Assembly (NCBI GenBank): GCA_023480765.1
Contig: JAMCWZ010000063.1
Coordinates: 1 to 9,669, forward strand
Source: Nitrospirota bacterium
GTDB taxonomy: Bacteria; Nitrospirota_A; Leptospirillia; Leptospirillales; Leptospirillaceae
Reading direction: 5' to 3'
DNA: 9,669 bases
Shown here: piece by piece, positions 7,276-9,669 of the stretch
Layout of the letters: each line of letters opens with the position of its first letter
How positions within the stretch are numbered: the first letter of the stretch is position 1
Made by a program: the position numbers and the translations under genes
Notes under the pieces: model-generated
Database searches by the model: none
Seen by the model: only the letters and a program-made list of their open reading frames with translations
What the model was told of the DNA's origin: nothing

Positions 7276-8373
7276 TTATGTGTGGGATGCTCCCACGGTG
7301 TTTTTTCGATCCGGTACCGGATACGAGCCAAGAATTTTAACATAGGGACAAAGGTTCTGTAACTTTTTCAGAAGTTCCCGGATGGACTGGTCTTCCTGGT
7401 GTCCCTCGATATCGATAAAGAATATATAGTCCCACGCTTTTTTACGGGAGGGACGGCTTTCCAGCCGGGTCACATTGATCCCCTGTTTGGCGATCATGTC
7501 CAGAATCGAGGACAGGGCCCCGACGCGGTCAATAATGGAGATCATGATGGAGGTCTGGTCCTTGCGAGTTTTTCCGGGTTCGATCGTGCCGATGACAAGA
7601 AAGCGCGTCTGGTTATCCGGATAATCCTCAATATGGCGTCTCAGAATGGGAATATTGTAAATGTCCGACGCCATTTCACCCGCGATGGCGGCCCCGGATT
7701 CATCTTCCAGACAAAGCTCAACGGCCCTTGTATTGCTTGATGTTTCGACAAGGGGGATGTTGGGAAGATGGGTCGAGAGAAAGCTCCGGCATTGCGCCTG
7801 GGACTGGGGATGCGCGAAAACCGTCTTGATATTGGACAGACTGGACGATTTTGTGAGGAGACAGTGATGAATGGGAAGAACAATCTCCCCGACTACCTTG
7901 AGATCTGTTTCCACCAGAGTGTCAAGCGTATAGTTCACCATTCCTTCCGTGGAATTTTCGATCGGCACGACCCCGTAAAGAGCATCCTTGCTTTCAACAA
8001 AGCGGAAAACCTCCCGGATGGTTGGTGCGGGCAGAAATCGCAGGGAATTTCCAAAATGCTTGATCGCGGCCTGGTGCGTATAGGTCGCCGGAGGACCCAG
8101 ATAAGAGATTGAAACGGGTTCCTCCAGGGATAAACATGCTGAAAGGATTTCTCTGTAGATATGGCGAAGGGCCTCTTTGGGAAAGGGCGTGGTATCCTGT
8201 TCAAGGATCCGGTCTATGATTTCCCGTTCGCGGGCCACGACATGAAAGGGAAGGGAGTGGGCGATCTTGTAGGCTCCGACCTGTTTTGCCAGGTCGGCCC
8301 TTTTCTTGAGAAGCGCAATGATTTCCCCGTCTACCCTGTCTATGCCTTCCCTGAGCTTCTTGATATCGATCAT
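7276..8373 (-). CDS. pheA: Bifunctional chorismate mutase/prephenate dehydratase (P-protein)
   Basis: A 365-residue fusion. Residues 1-85 are an AroQ-type helical chorismate mutase ([22 protein letters not shown], then REREII near 48-53). Residues 88-263 are prephenate dehydratase, with [23 protein letters not shown] (136-144) and the catalytic Thr-Arg-Phe in NQTRF (254-258). Residues about 273-350 are an ACT domain with GALSSIL (285-291) and ESRPS (305-309), the phenylalanine-binding motifs. It converts chorismate through prephenate to phenylpyruvate, and the ACT domain implies inhibition by phenylalanine. No separate chorismate mutase is in the window, so this protein probably also supplies prephenate to TyrA. 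An AGGGG run 10 bases upstream of the ATG serves as ribosome site. The upstream gap of 79 bases holds a dyad (8386-8401). Confidence 0.97.
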   Translation of the reverse strand: MIDIKKLREGIDRVDGEIIALLKKRADLAKQVGAYKIAHSLPFHVVAREREIIDRILEQDTTPFPKEALRHIYREILSACLSLEEPVSISYLGPPATYTHQAAIKHFGNSLRFLPAPTIREVFRFVESKDALYGVVPIENSTEGMVNYTLDTLVETDLKVVGEIVLPIHHCLLTKSSSLSNIKTVFAHPQSQAQCRSFLSTHLPNIPLVETSSNTRAVELCLEDESGAAIAGEMASDIYNIPILRRHIEDYPDNQTRFLVIGTIEPGKTRKDQTSIMISIIDRVGALSSILDMIAKQGINVTRLESRPSRKKAWDYIFFIDIEGHQEDQSIRELLKKLQNLCPYVKILGSYPVPDRKNTVGASHT

Positions 8374-8385
8374 GCATTTAACCCC

Positions 8386-8401
8386 TGTATTAAGGAATAC
8401 A
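8386..8401. repeat. Inverted repeat just upstream of pheA
   Basis: TGTATT-AAGG-AATACA, perfect 6-base arms with a 4-base spacer, ending 12 bases before the pheA ATG and beside its AGGGG ribosome site, in the 79-base yebC-pheA gap. It could be a protein-binding operator or a small mRNA hairpin. Arms resemble but do not equal the TyrR box (TGTAAA-N6-TTTACA). The surrounding A+T-rich pocket (8387-8410) might also hold a pheA promoter, but I could not pick a convincing -35/-10 pair. Confidence 0.45.
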
Positions 8402-8452
8402 TATTTCCCTTGAATGATGAACCCGGCGTGAGTGCGAACTGGAGGAGGTTCT

Positions 8453-9211
8453 TCAGGGATTTCCGCTCAAAAGCTGCTCGAGGAGGGCGTCCGGGATGTC
8501 GAAGTTGGACCAGACATTTTCAACATCATCGTGCTCTTCCAGGGCTTCCATCAGGCGGACCATCATCTGGGCGTCTTTTCCGTCCAGATGAACCGAAGTC
8601 TGGGGAATCATGGTGATCTCTGCAAAGGTCGGAACGAGCTTTCGGGATTTCACCGATTCCAGAACGGTGGAAAAATCAGCAGGGGATGTGATCAGGTCAA
8701 TCCCGTTTTCGTGGAGCCGGAATTCGTCTGCTCCCGTTTCCAGGGCAAGTTCCATGGCCTTGTCTTCTGTGGCCCCCGGCCATTCAAGAGAGATCATTCC
8801 CTTCTGGTCGAACATCCAGGAGACGCATCCATTTTCTCCAAGGTTTCCGCCATTTTTGGAAAAGATCGTCCGCAGTTCCGGCACTGTCCGGTTCTTGTTG
8901 TCTGTCTGGACCTTCAGCATCACGGCTACACCCTTCGGACCGTGTCCTTCAAACTGGCATTCTTCGTAGTGGGCTCCCGGAATTTCTCCGGTCCCCCGCT
9001 GGATGGCTTTTTTGATGTTGTCCATGGGCATGTTTTCTTCACGTGCCTTGAGCATGGCCGTCCTCAGACGGGGGTTCCCTTCGGGGTCGCCGCCGCCAAT
9101 CCTTGCGGCGACGGTGATTTCTTTTGCAAGTCGCGTGAAGGCTTTTCCTCTTTTTGCGTCTATGATGGCTTTTTTATGTTTTGTGGTGGCCCACTTTGAA
9201 TGACCCGACAA
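8453..9211 (-). CDS. yebC: YebC/PmpR/TACO1 family protein
   Basis: A 252-residue cytosolic protein of a nearly universal family (about 240-250 residues). The family start [M]SGHSKWATTKHKKA is followed by AKRGKAFTRLAKEI (19-32), GGDPEGNPRL, ENMPMDNIKKAI, FEGHGPKGVAVML, TDNKNRT and, at the end, EEHDDVENVWSNFDIP. Members were annotated as transcription regulators (PmpR in Pseudomonas), while the mitochondrial homologue TACO1 activates translation and bacterial YebC has been linked to translation through proline-rich stretches; which applies here is unknown. The start is TTG (9211-9209): the invariant SGHSKW follows directly and AGGAGG is seven bases upstream. The frame stays open upstream to 9355, but that extension is not family-like. 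It is 79 bases ahead of pheA on the same strand, with no clear terminator between. Confidence 0.96.
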   Translation of the reverse strand: MSGHSKWATTKHKKAIIDAKRGKAFTRLAKEITVAARIGGGDPEGNPRLRTAMLKAREENMPMDNIKKAIQRGTGEIPGAHYEECQFEGHGPKGVAVMLKVQTDNKNRTVPELRTIFSKNGGNLGENGCVSWMFDQKGMISLEWPGATEDKAMELALETGADEFRLHENGIDLITSPADFSTVLESVKSRKLVPTFAEITMIPQTSVHLDGKDAQMMVRLMEALEEHDDVENVWSNFDIPDALLEQLLSGNP

Positions 9212-9218
9212 CGTTTTT

Positions 9219-9224
9219 CCTCCT
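9219..9224 (-). promoter_or_regulatory. Ribosome binding site fixing the yebC TTG start
   Basis: AGGAGG on the minus strand, seven bases before the TTG at 9211-9209. Together with the conserved SGHSKW after the TTG, it decides the start; no ATG lies nearby in frame. Confidence 0.85.
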
Positions 9225-9312
9225 GAACATGGATCCGCTCTTTTTGCTGTCCTGTGGATGGTCAGGAGAGCAATCAAGACACCTTTCCTGAGAGAATTCT
9301 GAAATTTCCTGT

Positions 9313-9321
9313 ATATTAACA
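9313..9321 (-). promoter_or_regulatory. Candidate extended -10 promoter for yebC
   Basis: The minus strand reads TG-T-TAATAT, an extended -10 element (TG one base before a TATAAT-like hexamer with one or two mismatches). No good -35 is seen at 16-18 bases; a weak TTTCAG lies slightly further away. Transcription would begin near 9305, leaving a leader of roughly 95 bases before yebC, and could continue into the aromatic operon. Judged by eye only. Confidence 0.4.
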
Positions 9322-9381
9322 CAGCCTTGCCACACCCTGAAATGGTTTTTTGCAATCCGCTCGGCGAGATTCAGGAGAGCA

Positions 9382-9410
9382 TTGACAGGGTTGGAGAAAA
9401 GAGGGATAAT
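9382..9410 (+). promoter_or_regulatory. Strong sigma-70 type promoter
   Basis: A perfect -35 TTGACA (9382-9387), a spacer of exactly 17 bases and a -10 GATAAT (9405-9410, one mismatch to TATAAT). Start of transcription is expected near 9416-9418. It is the best promoter in the window and points into the non-coding stretch before the gene at 9632. Confidence 0.8.
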
Positions 9411-9421
9411 TCGCTATCCCT
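9402..9421. repeat. Dyad overlapping the -10 and start site (operator candidate)
   Basis: Perfect 7-base arms AGGGATA (9402-9408) and TATCCCT (9415-9421) around six bases, centred at the -10/+1 region of the strong promoter. As DNA it is placed where a repressor would block initiation. As RNA, only the right arm would be in the transcript, so a hairpin role for this promoter is unlikely. On the minus strand it is followed by CTTTTCT and could pass for a weak terminator, but no minus-strand gene needs one there. Confidence 0.5.
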
Positions 9422-9631
9422 TATTTCGAGCGGTTCTTCGGGTACGTTGTTAAAACAACTCCAGCCTGGGAGAGGTCCGCATTGCTGAATAAGGGAGGCG
9501 TTCCTGGAAATGATCGCAGGGCTGCCCAGGAAGGGAACTTGCCTGGCCCGGAACGCGTTCGACCATTTGAGGAGAGGTTCGGGTGAACCACCGGACCCCG
9601 CGGCTTAACGCCTTGTTTTGAGGAGTCAGAA
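9416..9631 (+). ncRNA. Structured non-coding leader or small RNA, class unknown
   Basis: About 215 transcribed bases follow the strong promoter, with no convincing reading frame. Pairings found by eye: GTTGT/ACAAC around TAAA (9446-9459); GGTCCG (9474-9479) with CGGACC (9592-9597), adjacent to GCGG (9430-9433) with CCGC (9598-9601), giving a closing helix with a side domain; GCGTTCC (9498-9504) with GGAACGC (9550-9556); within it CCAGG-AAG, a GGAA tetraloop, CTT-G-CCTGG (9526-9546); and GGTTC-GGGT-GAACC (9577-9590). GGCGTT (9497-9502) can alternatively pair AACGCC (9607-9612), just before a TTGTTTT run and the AGGAG ribosome site. It may be a cis-acting leader of the gene at 9632 or a free RNA. 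I compared it by memory with SRP, 6S, RNase P, tmRNA and several riboswitch consensuses and found no firm match. Confidence 0.5.
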
Positions 9632-9669
9632 ATGGCGTACCGAGAGTACAAGTTTGGCACGATGATGAT
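9632..9669 (+). CDS. Start of an unidentified gene (runs off right edge)
   Basis: An ATG at 9632 is preceded by AGGAG (9621-9625) six bases away, an excellent ribosome site, and opens a frame reading MAYREYKFGTMM to the window edge. Twelve residues are too few to assign a family. It lies downstream of the strong promoter and structured leader, so it is probably well expressed and possibly controlled by that leader. Confidence is in the presence of a coding start, not in any function. Confidence 0.6.
   Translation, partial: MAYREYKFGTMM

Noticed and set aside
8432..9199. A 255-codon plus-strand open frame opposite yebC
   Set aside because: It mirrors yebC; no ribosome site or family feature was seen.
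9403..9430. Rho-independent terminator formed by the GGGATA/TATCCC dyad
   Set aside because: The tail is poor on the plus strand, no gene ends here on either strand, and the dyad overlaps a near-perfect promoter, so an operator is more likely.
9416..9625. 6S RNA or signal recognition particle RNA
   Set aside because: Size and hairpin content are compatible with 6S RNA, and 6S is often next to a cyclo-ligase gene in proteobacteria, but here that gene is about 9 kb away. The SRP domain IV consensus is absent, and I could not draw a single long irregular helix with a central bubble. Left unassigned.
9421..9660. A 79-codon minus-strand open frame across the leader
   Set aside because: It runs antisense to the strong promoter's transcript and to the start of the gene at 9632, with no family motif or convincing ribosome site.

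Overview
The window is a dense piece of bacterial chromosome with a G+C content that looks to be in the mid-50s per cent. Genes are packed with overlaps of a few bases, most ribosome sites are strong AGGAG types, and there are occasional TTG and GTG starts. The protein set (class II-like EPSP synthase, type I-beta DAHP synthase, AroQ-type P-protein, a separate cmk-plsC pair) does not look like an enteric bacterium. My guess is a Nitrospirota-type organism such as a Leptospirillum relative, but this is an impression from overall style, not a demonstrated identification. I see no insertion sequences, phage genes, CRISPR array, tRNA or rRNA.

Layout. Positions 1-725 (minus strand) hold the start of folE (GTP cyclohydrolase I, running off the left edge) and, overlapping it upstream, a 5-formyltetrahydrofolate cyclo-ligase: a small pterin/folate pair. 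Head-to-head with it, with only 21 bases between the start codons, is a plus-strand SLC13/DASS-type membrane transporter with cytosolic TrkA-C-like domains (747-2648). It converges on a long minus-strand cluster at 2662.

That cluster reads, in transcription order: yebC, pheA, aroF, tyrA, aroA, cmk, plsC (9211 down to 2662). From pheA to plsC the spacing is 20 bases and then overlaps of 4, 17, 7 and 28 bases, so it is almost certainly one operon with translational coupling. It supplies the first committed shikimate step (DAHP synthase), the sixth (EPSP synthase) and both branches from chorismate: chorismate mutase/prephenate dehydratase toward phenylalanine and prephenate dehydrogenase toward tyrosine. 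Its tail holds two unrelated housekeeping genes, CMP kinase and a 1-acyl-glycerol-3-phosphate acyltransferase. yebC is separated from pheA by 79 bases that contain a dyad next to the pheA ribosome site, so pheA may have its own control.

Positions 9212-9631 are the only real intergenic region. It holds a probable yebC promoter pointing left and, pointing right, a near-consensus sigma-70 promoter (TTGACA, 17 bases, GATAAT) with a dyad over its -10. This drives about 215 bases of non-coding, hairpin-rich sequence before a new reading frame begins at 9632 and runs off the right edge. The non-coding transcript is the least explained part of the window: it may be a regulatory leader of the downstream gene or a free small RNA, and I could not match it to a known class.
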